Assembly (NCBI GenBank): GCA_025351525.1 | Contig: JANXVV010000131.1 | Coordinates: 1 to 14,340 of the forward strand | Source: Humisphaera sp. | GTDB taxonomy: Bacteria; Planctomycetota; Phycisphaerae; Tepidisphaerales; Tepidisphaeraceae | Direction of reading: 5' to 3' | Length of the DNA: 14,340 nucleotides | Shown: in pieces, positions 1-6,797 of the stretch | How positions within the stretch are numbered: the first letter of the stretch is position 1 | Layout: each line of letters opens with the position of its first letter | Translations under genes and position numbers: made by a program | The notes under the pieces: model-generated | What the model saw: only the letters and a program-made list of their open reading frames with translations | What the model was told of the DNA's origin: nothing | The model's database searches: none

Positions 1-1415
1 CGGCGGACTTTGTCGAACGCCCGCGCGCTCAACCCCATCTCGTCCATCGCCTGCTTCATCAACAACAGGCACGAATCCGTCAGATTCGCGTGCTGCTGAA
101 GCTGGCGGCTGTCCAGCCGCGCGTTGATCGTCTTCTCCCCAAACCGCTTGTGCTGGGCGGCGCGGGCCTTGTTCACCTGGTTCCGCATCGCGGCGCTGTC
201 CGTCCCTTTTTGCCGGCCCGTCAATTCGTTGTACGGCACCGCCGGCACTTCCACATGGATATCGATGCGGTCGAGCAGCGGGCCGGAAAGTTTGGAGAGG
301 TATTTGTCGTTCATCTTCGCGCCGCCGCGCGTCGGGCCTTCGCTGTGACCGCTGAACGTCGGGTTCATCGCGGCGACCAGCATGAACCGGGCGGGGAATT
401 TCACCGAGCCATGCACGCGGGCGATGGTCACCTCGCCGCCCTCCAGCGGTTGACGCAACATCTCCAACACATACCGGCTGAACTCCGGCAGCTCATCGAG
501 AAACAGAATCCCGTTGTGCGCCATCGAGCATTCACCGGGGCGCGGGATGGTGCCGCCGCCGACCAGCGCCTGGGCGGTGGCGCTGTGGTGCGGCGTGCGC
601 ACGGGCCGCTGGTCGAGCAGGGCGATTCCATCGGGCAGCATCCCCATCGCCGAATAAATCCGCGTTGTCTCCAGCGATTCCGTGCGGCTCAACAGAGGCA
701 AGATCCCCGGGATCCGCTGCGCCAACATCGTCTTGCCTGTCCCCGGCGGGCCCACCATCAGTAAATTGTGCGCGCCGGCCGACGCGATGGTGATCGCCCG
801 CTTCACCGCCTCCTGCCCGCGCACCTCGACGAAATCCAGATCGCCCGCCACCTGCGAGGCCAGATAGGGATGCCCGTCCAGCTCATACGGCTCCATCGGC
901 AACTGCTCATTCAAAAACGCCACCGCCTGCGACAGCGTGCTGACCGGATACACCTCAATCCCCTCCACCACCGCCGCCTCGCGCGCGTTTTCAAACGGAA
1001 GGATCACCCCGCGAAATTTCTTCTCCTTCGCCAGCATCGCCAGCGACAGGGCCCCCTTGATTTTGCGGAGCTTCCCATCCAGCGCCAATTCCCCGGCAAT
1101 CAGCAGATCCTTATGGCGGTCGGTGTTGATCGAATTGCTCGCCCGCAACAGCCCGATGGCGATAGGCAGATCGAGCGATGGCCCCTCTTTTTTCACATCC
1201 GCCGGCGCGAGATTGACGAGTTGCGAGTTGGCGGGAAAGGGAAAGCCGCTGTTGATCATGGCGCGGCGAACGCGCTCGATCGACTCCCGCACCGCCGCCT
1301 GAGCCAGGCCGACGATGGTGGTTTTCTCCAGCCCGTGCTTCGAGACATCCACCTCGACCTCGCAGAGAATCGCGTCGATGCCGATGAGGACGAAGGAGTG
1401 GATTTTTGAAAGCAC
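1..1415 (-). CDS. comM: YifB/ComM family Mg-chelatase-like AAA+ ATPase, 3' end cut by window edge
   Basis: ComM is a cytoplasmic AAA+ helicase-type ATPase that promotes branch migration during integration of incoming DNA in natural transformation; in non-transformable bacteria its role is unclear. I translated 471 codons from a GTG at 1415 down to the left edge, with no stop. The family is usually about 500-510 residues, so only the last 30-40 residues are missing. The N-terminal ChlI-type domain starts FVLIGIDAI near residue 8. Walker A (GPPGTGKT) is at residues 222-229, Walker B (ILFLDELPE) has Asp307-Glu308, and the sensor-type segment MLVAAMNP follows. The GTG start is chosen because the ChlI domain begins at once; no strong ribosome site is seen. 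A second, broken copy lies at 2581-4403. This copy looks intact and is presumably the functional one. Confidence 0.93.
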   Translation of the reverse strand, partial: MLSKIHSFVLIGIDAILCEVEVDVSKHGLEKTTIVGLAQAAVRESIERVRRAMINSGFPFPANSQLVNLAPADVKKEGPSLDLPIAIGLLRASNSINTDRHKDLLIAGELALDGKLRKIKGALSLAMLAKEKKFRGVILPFENAREAAVVEGIEVYPVSTLSQAVAFLNEQLPMEPYELDGHPYLASQVAGDLDFVEVRGQEAVKRAITIASAGAHNLLMVGPPGTGKTMLAQRIPGILPLLSRTESLETTRIYSAMGMLPDGIALLDQRPVRTPHHSATAQALVGGGTIPRPGECSMAHNGILFLDELPEFSRYVLEMLRQPLEGGEVTIARVHGSVKFPARFMLVAAMNPTFSGHSEGPTRGGAKMNDKYLSKLSGPLLDRIDIHVEVPAVPYNELTGRQKGTDSAAMRNQVNKARAAQHKRFGEKTINARLDSRQLQQHANLTDSCLLLMKQAMDEMGLSARAFDKVR

Positions 1416-1471
1416 GCCGCAGAGTGTATCCGGGGGCGGGGAGGGGAGCAAAAAGGGATCAACGAGGCAAA

Positions 1472-1506
1472 TGTTACGTTTTGTTACAAAATGTTACGTT
1501 TGTATC
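1472..1506. promoter_or_regulatory. Iterated TGTTAC motifs, possible operator
   Basis: TGTTAC occurs at 1472, 1482 and 1492, exactly 10 bp apart, and a degenerate TGTATC follows at 1501. The outer two sit in a longer repeat, AAATGTTACGTTT, at 1469-1481 and 1489-1501. The 10-bp phase places each motif on the same face of the helix, as expected for cooperative binding of a regulator. The site lies between comM (start 1415, minus) and the antitoxin gene (start about 1600, plus). It could autoregulate the toxin-antitoxin pair or control comM. This role is inferred from position and spacing only. Confidence 0.45.
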
Positions 1507-1599
1507 AGTGGTGGTAGCAAATAAATGACAAATCTGGAGAGGTACCGGCGCTGTATCCTCGCTTCAGCCGGAACGCTGCCATTTTATTCGAGGTGACCC

Positions 1600-1788
1600 C
1601 TGACACTGATTTTAAACCTTCCGCCAGACGTTGAAGCACGGGTTCGTTCGCGCGCGGAGGCGAGCGGCCAAGACCCATCTGATTACGTTGCGTGCCTGAT
1701 CTCACGGTTCGGGCAACCCCCGACGCCGTCAATCGAATTAAGCGGCCCTCGTTATGATGGAGGGCGCTCCACGAAAGGTCGTCTTTGA
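1600..1788 (+). CDS. Small ribbon-helix-helix-type antitoxin of a PIN toxin-antitoxin pair
   Basis: This 62-codon frame begins LILNLPPDVEARV and continues with an RAEASGQDPSDYV segment. That is the pattern of short antitoxins with an N-terminal DNA-binding strand (L-x-L-N-L-P) followed by two helices, which pair with PIN toxins. Such antitoxins bind and neutralise the toxin and repress their own operon. There is no in-frame ATG. An in-frame stop lies at 1594-1596, and the best start is CTG at 1600, about 4-6 bases after GAGGTGA. Either a CTG start is used or an ATG has been lost. The frame overlaps the toxin start (1754) by 35 bases, consistent with translational coupling. The toxin gene is broken, so the antitoxin may be free to decay. 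The tail after about residue 40 is not recognised. Confidence 0.55.
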   Translation: MTLILNLPPDVEARVRSRAEASGQDPSDYVACLISRFGQPPTPSIELSGPRYDGGRSTKGRL

Positions 1789-2436
1789 TTGTCCGATCTA
1801 CGCCCAGGCACTGACCAACGCGCGTGGCCCGGCGGCAGAATGTTCAAGCTTTGTACAAACGGGCAAGCTGAATCTTTTTGTCGGTGATTATGTTCTTAGA
1901 GCCTGTTTAAGAACACAATGGAGGCACTAGATCGAACCTTGCGACAATTGAGATTTCAAGTTGAGGTGCCTCTCTTGACACGCCGGGTCTTCGCCTACTG
2001 CTCCGATCCCGGCGTGATTTCAGTCGTTCGAGCGTTCTGTCGGATAATGCGTTTTTCACCGCAGGCGTGATAACAGGGCGAACGCAGCCTTGTTCCTAAA
2101 CAAGCACTTAGTGAAATCCGGGAGCTGCCCCATAAAATCAGGCCGGAGTTCGGGGTGACTGCTGAGCGGGCGGAAGGCTTGGTTCTCGATCTTGCCAAGT
2201 ATGCGAGGTTCGTGGAAGACGTGCCTTCGGTTTACATCAACCCGGTTGATCGCGACGATTCCCATTACATCAACCTCGCGGCGGCGACTTGCTCCAACGT
2301 GATCGTCAGTCGCGATGCCCATCTGTTGAACCTAATGGATCCAAATCGCACCGACGCACAGGCGTTTCGAAGGCAGTGTCCGCTGATTGAGATTTTGCCG
2401 CCAAATTTGCTGCTCGATCGAATGCGGAAAGACTGA
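1754..2436 (+). pseudogene. PIN-domain toxin (COG1569-like), split by a 207-bp insertion
   Basis: PIN toxins are Mg2+-dependent ribonucleases. The N-terminal half, from ATG 1754, reads KVVFDCPIYAQAL (first catalytic Asp) and then GKLNLFVGDYVL before running into foreign sequence and a stop. The C-terminal half resumes at 2110 with SEIRELPHKIRPEFG, then PVDRDDSHYINLA and VIVSRDAHLLNLMD, carrying the other acidic residues, and ends at TGA 2434-2436. Removing bases 1900-2111 (insert plus one CTTAG) joins the halves in frame as GDYVL-SEIREL, giving a protein of about 156 residues, normal for the family. The downstream half has its own GTG (2155) but would lack the first catalytic Asp. The gene is therefore recently inactivated by insertion. 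Confidence 0.8.
1900..2106. mobile_element. 207-bp MITE-like insertion in the PIN toxin gene
   Basis: The insert is flanked by CTTAG on both sides (1895-1899 and 2107-2111), consistent with a 5-bp target duplication. Its left end reads AGCCTGTTTAAGAACA; the right end, read inward on the other strand, is TGCTTGTTTAGGAACA, matching at 13 of 16 positions. It is too short to encode a transposase, so it looks like a non-autonomous derivative mobilised by an insertion sequence elsewhere. A 50-codon open frame at 1918-2070 has no recognisable content. I cannot assign the parent family; the ends recall IS5-type elements, but that is a guess. Confidence 0.7.
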
Positions 2437-2450
2437 AATCGTTTTGAGTT

Positions 2451-2578
2451 TTGTAGAGTCCGCACTGAGCTTGAGAACTTATTGATTTCTGGAGAAAAAA
2501 CCCGCGTTTTCAACCTGAAAAACGGGGCGAAAACGTCGAAAAGCCAATAAGTTATCAAGCTCAGTGCGGACCCTACAA
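2451..2578. mobile_element. 128-bp element with 34-bp terminal inverted repeats
   Basis: Bases 2451-2484 and 2545-2578 are inverted copies matching at 32 of 34 positions, each starting TTGTAG(A/G)GTCCGCACTGAG from its outer end. The central 60 bases are A-rich and contain a weaker internal hairpin (CCCG...TTTTCA / TGAAAA...CGGG near 2501-2526). There is no coding capacity. No clear target duplication is visible at the ends. The right end stops two bases short of where homology to comM begins (2581), so the element marks the break between the toxin locus and the duplicated comM. It is probably a MITE or the fused ends of an excised insertion sequence. Confidence 0.7.
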
Positions 2579-2898
2579 GACTGAACTCCGGCAGCTCATT
2601 GAGAAACAGAATCCCGTTGTGCGCCATCGAGCATTCACCGGGGCGCGGGATGGTGCCGCCGCCGACCAGCGCCTGGGCGGTGGCGCTGTGGTGCGGCGTG
2701 CGCACGGGCCGCTGGTCGAGCAGGGCTATTCCATCGGGCAGCATCCCCATCGCCGAATAAATCCGCGTTGTCTCCAGCGATTCCGCGCGGCTCAACAGAG
2801 GCAAGATCCCCGGGATCCGCTGCGCCAACATCGTCTTGGCTGTCCCCGGCGGGCCCACCATCAGCATGTCGCAGCTATCCGTACCACTCTCCATGTTG

Positions 2899-3264
2899 CT
2901 ACTCGCCGCTACGCTCCATCGTCGAGCCATCGCCAACCAGTCGGGGCCAGCTTGCCTCAAAGCAATACTCTCCTCCGCATGTATGAAGCACGAACTCCCA
3001 TCGATCGCCTAAGTTGCTCTTGCAGTCAAATCCGATGATGTCCCACGGAAGATTCAAGTCTCCGGCAGTGCAGTAAGAGAAATCAGCCCCGGTCATGGTA
3101 ACGTCGTCGAACTCGGCCACGACAGGCGTCAGCATGGCGCACTCCTGCTCAATCTGTTGCTGCGTAACGAGTTTAAGGACCAGCCGTTTCCAACCCAGAG
3201 TGAACTCGAACACGAAATGTGCCCACTGGTGCTGGTAGAGGAAATCCTCAATAGGCGTAGACAT
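2899..3264 (-). CDS. Small acidic protein of unknown function, second gene of the cassette
   Basis: A 121-residue soluble protein with no signal peptide or membrane segment. It is rich in aromatic residues and contains DFSYCTAGDLNLPWDIIGFD and RWEFVLHTCGGEYCFEASW, the latter suggesting a compact beta-rich fold with four or five cysteines. I do not recognise the family. The ATG start is supported by GGAG seven bases upstream. It lies 95 bases downstream of the membrane-protein gene on the same strand and is probably co-transcribed. Small soluble partners of membrane effectors can be sensors, immunity proteins or regulators, but nothing in the sequence decides between these. The stop lies 34 bases inside the left junction, so the gene is complete within the cassette. 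Confidence 0.65.
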   Translation of the reverse strand: MSTPIEDFLYQHQWAHFVFEFTLGWKRLVLKLVTQQQIEQECAMLTPVVAEFDDVTMTGADFSYCTAGDLNLPWDIIGFDCKSNLGDRWEFVLHTCGGEYCFEASWPRLVGDGSTMERSGE

Positions 3265-3359
3265 GCGGTTTCTCCGTCCCCGGCTAAACTGTTGACAACA
3301 TCAGCAAGTGCGGTAGGCAGTCAGAAGCCACAAAGCAGAAAAAATGTCGGTGTCGCCGG

Positions 3360-4031
3360 TCACGAGGAAGTTGACTTCCGTCCTTTTCTCAATTGCGTGG
3401 TCTGTGAAGCCGCTGTATAGGCCTGCGGCATCGCAAGTTGTTTGATAAGTGTCGGTAAGACATCCTTTTTCAAGTCGTCGGTTAGCGTCTCTGCTTTTTT
3501 GAATGCCTCTAGCAAACGCCAAGTATCCTGTAGTCTGTCGGAAGTCGTATTCAGTCGATCAAACGTCTTGTTGAACAAATACAGGCCCATTCCCGAAACC
3601 GCCTCAGTGACAACGCCAGCGACGGTTGTAAGTGATCCAGCTTTTACGAAGCCGAATTGAGCACCAGCAGCACCGGCTAAAATCACCAGCAAACCAAGTA
3701 TCATGACGACTGCCGCCATGATAAATCCTTGCGTTGCCTGTTGCCTCAGAATATCGTAATTTTTGCTAAGCTGTTTGATCGTATGCTCAATGTTCTCTTC
3801 AAGAGCATCCGGTGCTTCTGGACGAGCGTAGAAGTGCCGAAGTTGCCGGGCCATGAGCCAGACGCCGGAAAGCCCAAGAAAGCACGCTAGGCCGAGCACG
3901 GTGTAGGTCACTGCCACTGCCGCTCGTGACCCATTGACCACGGCGAACATCAAGAGGGCGCACGCAATGGCAACGAGTGCAAAGCCCGGATTACTTCGAA
4001 CGTCGAAGATTCTTTGGAGAATTACGTACAT
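3360..4031 (-). CDS. Four-helix membrane protein with TRADD-N-associated 2TM-like domain
   Basis: This 223-residue protein has two pairs of hydrophobic segments, near residues 17-33/40-60 and 103-124/133-152. They are separated by a charged helical stretch (about 62-100) and followed by a charged helical tail. The second pair, with its trailing helix (GVVTEAVSGMGLYLFNKTF, then DRLQDTWRLLEAFKK), resembles the two-TM domain found next to TRADD-N domains in bacterial conflict proteins. Those domains are thought to act as membrane effectors or signalling modules. The assignment is from memory of the motif pattern. The start is the first ATG after a stop; no clear ribosome site is seen, and 46 bases separate it from the cassette edge. 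It is the first gene of the cassette. Confidence 0.6.
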   Translation of the reverse strand: MYVILQRIFDVRSNPGFALVAIACALLMFAVVNGSRAAVAVTYTVLGLACFLGLSGVWLMARQLRHFYARPEAPDALEENIEHTIKQLSKNYDILRQQATQGFIMAAVVMILGLLVILAGAAGAQFGFVKAGSLTTVAGVVTEAVSGMGLYLFNKTFDRLNTTSDRLQDTWRLLEAFKKAETLTDDLKKDVLPTLIKQLAMPQAYTAASQTTQLRKGRKSTSS

Positions 4032-4403
4032 AGCGCTAGAAAGTTTACCGCTTGAAGATCAGACTTGACACAACATGAGTAAATTGTGCGCGCCGGCCGA
4101 CACGATGGTAATCGCCCGCTTTACCGCCTCCTGCCCGCGCACCTCGACGAAATCCAGATCGCCCGCCACCTGCGAGGCCAGATAGGGATGCCCGTCCAGC
4201 TCATACGACTCCATCGGCAACTGCTCGTTCAAAAACGCCACCGCCTGCGACAGCGTGCTGACCGGGTACACCTCAGTCCCCTCCACCACCGCCGCTTGGG
4301 CCAAGCCGACGATGGTGTTCTTCTCCAGCCCATGCTTGGAGACATCCACCTCAACCTCCGAGATAATCGCGTCGATGCCGACGAGGACGAAATTCGAATA
4401 CAC

Positions 4404-4613
4404 GAATCAATGACGAATCACAAATGACGAAACGGGGCATTCATTTGAGCAATTCTCCACTCCGAATTCCTTGCGATTCCTTTGCGATCTTAGCGTCTTT
4501 GCGCCCGCCTTTGTCTTCCGAAAGGTGGAAGAAAAAGAACTGCCGCAAAGATGCAGAGAGCGCAAAGGCGGCGAACGTCCGGGATTACTCTTCCAGGTGA
4601 GTAAAGTGTTTCA
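4404..4613. other. Intergenic region with short repeats, no gene seen
   Basis: This 210-bp gap separates the 5' end of the comM duplicate from the stop of the secreted-protein gene at 4614. It contains AATGACGAA at 4409-4417 and again at 4423-4431, and the larger inverted repeat at 4479-4568. No convincing coding sequence was found. Confidence 0.6.
4479..4568. repeat. Imperfect 25-bp inverted repeat with CTTTGCG ends
   Basis: The arms at 4479-4503 and 4544-4568 match at about 20 of 25 positions when one is reverse-complemented; each begins CCTTTGCG and ends TCTTTGCG. Inside lies a second small hairpin, TCTTCC/GGAAGA at 4514-4519 and 4527-4532. Repeats built from CTTTGCG blocks are common intergenic elements in several phyla. 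It has no T tract and sits just downstream of the secreted-protein gene, where it could stabilise the mRNA 3' end. Confidence 0.6.
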
Positions 4614-5561
4614 TCACTTTTTCTTGAACCCCACATCCCCCAGCATCCGGGCCGAATCGCGGACGCTGTCGATCATCGCCTGGACTTTTTTCTCATCGAC
4701 CACCATCTCGTCCTTCCAATGCAGGCCCATGTTTTTGGCATCTTCGATCCATTCCACTCTGACATAGGGTTTGGCGCGTTCGCTGCGGGCGGTGGTCAGC
4801 AACTGGTTCATGGCCTGCAGGACTGAATCGCGCTGCCGACTTTCGGCACTGAGCGACCAGCTTTGAATGGATCCGGAAACGGCCGTCCACATGTCGCCGG
4901 CGGGAACGCCATGCTTGGCGCGGGAAAAAATATCCTCCAGCCCGGCCATCAGGGAGTCGCCGCTCACGGGCAGATGACTGTAAAACTCCTTGCGGTAGTG
5001 GAGAATGTACAGATTGTCCTTCGCGGTTTTATCGACGGTCTCGCCGAAGCCTTTGTTGATCTCCCCCATTTTTTCCTTCTTCATGATGCCGATCCGATTC
5101 AGCGTTTTGGAGAGTTGGGCATGTTCCAGGCCGGGATGATTGGAAGGCTCGGCGGCCCGACGGTACGCCGTTGTGGCCCGCGCGGCCAACTCTTCCGGGA
5201 ACGCTCCGCTGATGCCCGACAGCAGTTGCCATTTGACATACGAATCCATGCGAGGATCGCCGCTCTGGGATTTTTCCAGGCCGATGAGGATCGCTTCAGG
5301 CGTGATGTCGGGAGAGGGCTTTTCCGTGAAATAGTCGCATTTCTCGCGGAGATTTTCGGTCTTGTCCTTCAACCCGGCGGTGGCTTCCTTCATCAGTGCC
5401 GTGGCGGCGGTGCTGACGGCGGCGATCGCCTTTGGGTCGGGCGGGGCGGGCTTTTTTGACTCTAGCGCAAGCGTCGAAGCCGCCATCCCGATGAACAGGA
5501 TGACCGAAAACAGGCTGAAAGCGATTCGTTTCCAGGCGCGATCCATATTGCGTGAGGCCAT
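4614..5561 (-). CDS. Exported protein of unknown family, paralogue of its upstream neighbour
   Basis: A 315-residue protein with a basic N-terminus, a hydrophobic segment at about residues 13-32 and a likely signal-peptidase site near LAL-ES. The mature part is mostly alpha-helical and charged. It shares an ordered set of motifs with the upstream gene: LREK (71-74), YVKWQLLSGI (108-117), PGLEHA (143-148), YRKEFYSHLP (189-198), SGD (200-202), GLED (207-210), and a C-terminal VEW...AK...HWK segment. No known enzyme motif is visible. The ATG at 5561 has GGAG seven bases upstream. It begins 14 bases after the stop of its neighbour, so the two form an operon. The pair arose by tandem duplication; the function is unknown, possibly periplasmic or extracellular. 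Confidence 0.8.
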   Translation of the reverse strand: MASRNMDRAWKRIAFSLFSVILFIGMAASTLALESKKPAPPDPKAIAAVSTAATALMKEATAGLKDKTENLREKCDYFTEKPSPDITPEAILIGLEKSQSGDPRMDSYVKWQLLSGISGAFPEELAARATTAYRRAAEPSNHPGLEHAQLSKTLNRIGIMKKEKMGEINKGFGETVDKTAKDNLYILHYRKEFYSHLPVSGDSLMAGLEDIFSRAKHGVPAGDMWTAVSGSIQSWSLSAESRQRDSVLQAMNQLLTTARSERAKPYVRVEWIEDAKNMGLHWKDEMVVDEKKVQAMIDSVRDSARMLGDVGFKKK

Positions 5562-5575
5562 CGTCGAACTCCAAT

Positions 5576-6673
5576 TTATTTACTCTTCATCTGGGCGAGA
5601 ACCGCCGCCGTGTCATCCAATTGCTGGCACATGGCCGTCAACGCTTTTACATCCGGAAATCTCGCGGCACCCTCTTTCCAAACCAGATGTTTGGCTTTGG
5701 GATCCCATTCAAGCACCGTGTAGTAGCTGGGTGGAAATGCCGGTTTGGGAGGAGCGGGCTTTGCCGCCGGCGGTCCTTTAGCCAGGTAGATCGGAGCGCC
5801 CACCACATCGGCATAGATGGGTGAATGATCGGTCGGCCCCGCGTTCGCCTTGGCCCCGGACATTTTCGCGATCATCGATTTGAGCAATCCGGAAATCGCA
5901 TGGATCTGCGGCGGTGTGCCGGAGACCGACCACGTTGTGATCTGGGCCATCACCCCTTTCATGTGCCGATCCGCATCGATCCCGTTCGCCGCCCTTGCCG
6001 CGCCGTCTTCCAAACCCGCCAGAATCGCATCGCCGGAACCGGGCAGGTGAGCGTACAGATCTTCACGGTAGACGAGGATCGGGGCATTCTCATGCGCCAC
6101 CGCATCCACTTCCTTTTGCAATGTTTCGCTAAGCTTCGCCGCATCGTTCTGGGCGGCGTTGCGAATCTGCGCATCCAGTTGACGACGGGAGGCATGTTCA
6201 AGGCCGGGACGCATATAAAGCAACGGGGCGGATGCGTAAGCCGACAAAAGCTTGGAGACCAGCTTGTCTTCAACCTTCCCCTGAATGCCGGAAAGCAGTT
6301 GCCATTTGATGTACGTATCTGCGGCGACGCCGGCACCCAGAGATGAGCGATTCATCGCCGCCAGAATTTCTTCGTGATTTACTCCCGGAGATTTTTTTTC
6401 CAGAAAATAATTGCTCTTTTCGCGAAGCGGGCTTTTAGAGTCTTTCTGATGTGCGGTAAGTTCCTGGGTCAGATCGACGATGGCAAGATTGACGGCGGCC
6501 GTCGCGGCCTTCTTCACATCGGCGGCCAACTGTGTCGGTGTTTTTTGCGTCGAAGGAATCCGCCCCGATAAATCAGGGGTCTCTTGCGCAAGAGTAGGAG
6601 CCATGCACGTTCCCGCCAGCGCAAGAGAGAGCGACAAGAACCGAAGCCGACGCTTTGTACGAGGTGCCCTCAT
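5576..6673 (-). CDS. Exported protein of unknown family, upstream member of a tandem paralogous pair
   Basis: A 365-residue protein counted from the ATG at 6673, chosen over the upstream ATG at 6748. It has GGGAG six to seven bases upstream and begins a classical signal peptide: RAPRTKRRLR, then a Leu/Ala-rich core, with likely cleavage after TLA near residue 29. The mature part carries LREK (83-86), YIKWQLLSGI (121-130), PGLEHA (156-161), YREDLYAHLP (202-211), SGD (213-215) and GLED (220-223), in the same order and spacing as the downstream paralogue. Near the C-terminus it has a Pro/Ala-rich linker (KGPPAAKPAPPKPAFPP) absent from the shorter paralogue, then a VLEW segment that is shared. 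The family is not recognised and no catalytic motif is visible. Confidence 0.8.
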   Translation of the reverse strand: MRAPRTKRRLRFLSLSLALAGTCMAPTLAQETPDLSGRIPSTQKTPTQLAADVKKAATAAVNLAIVDLTQELTAHQKDSKSPLREKSNYFLEKKSPGVNHEEILAAMNRSSLGAGVAADTYIKWQLLSGIQGKVEDKLVSKLLSAYASAPLLYMRPGLEHASRRQLDAQIRNAAQNDAAKLSETLQKEVDAVAHENAPILVYREDLYAHLPGSGDAILAGLEDGAARAANGIDADRHMKGVMAQITTWSVSGTPPQIHAISGLLKSMIAKMSGAKANAGPTDHSPIYADVVGAPIYLAKGPPAAKPAPPKPAFPPSYYTVLEWDPKAKHLVWKEGAARFPDVKALTAMCQQLDDTAAVLAQMKSK

Positions 6674-6797
6674 CAGAGACTCCCGGAACGATCGACCAAA
6701 AGCCTGCGTCAGGAATGATACAAGAAATCGATTGTAAAGCGAGAGCAAACCATTCCGGGATGTGAGTGAGTGAATGGCGATCTTCTGTGGCGACCGC

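Larger units (their letters stand above)
2865..4077. mobile_element. 1.2-kb two-gene cassette inserted in the comM duplicate
   Basis: This block has no counterpart in the intact comM and interrupts the copy just before the Walker A codons. The copy reads CCACCATCAG up to 2864 and resumes as AGTAAATTG from 4078, so only AG is shared at the junction. Short CATG palindromes lie at both ends, but I see no convincing long terminal repeats and no transposase. It carries two minus-strand genes, 223 and 121 codons. By eye it is less GC-rich than the flanking comM sequence, which suggests foreign origin. How it moved is unknown; illegitimate recombination is as likely as transposition. Confidence 0.65.
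2581..4403 (-). pseudogene. comM: Second comM/yifB copy: duplicated, internally deleted, 3'-truncated and split by a cassette
   Basis: Two blocks match the comM at 1-1415. The first, 2581-2864, matches 478-761 with four differences in 284 bases. The second, 4078-4403, matches the 5' part of the gene. The 5' block reads on the minus strand from a GTG at 4403 (FVLVGIDAI) but jumps in frame from GLAQAAV to VEGTEVYPV, losing 107 codons. Coding then breaks after AHNLLM, where bases 2865-4077 are inserted, and resumes with VGPPGTAKT. The gene ends abruptly after ELPEFS at the element at 2451-2578, so the C-terminal third is gone. Walker A is GPPGTAKT rather than GPPGTGKT, and the Walker B Asp has become Asn (LFLNELPE). 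It is a dead duplicate. Confidence 0.88.

Noticed and set aside
90..764. Long plus-strand open frame opposite comM
   Set aside because: The composition is an antisense shadow of the clearly conserved ATPase on the minus strand; the same shadow recurs opposite the duplicate.
1918..2070. 50-codon open frame inside the 207-bp insertion
   Set aside because: No recognisable motif, no good ribosome site, and it lies wholly within a non-autonomous element; too short for a transposase.
2265..2960. 231-codon minus-strand frame spanning comM duplicate, element and toxin locus
   Set aside because: It is a chance fusion: only the middle is comM-derived, the ends are antisense to the PIN toxin and cassette sequence.
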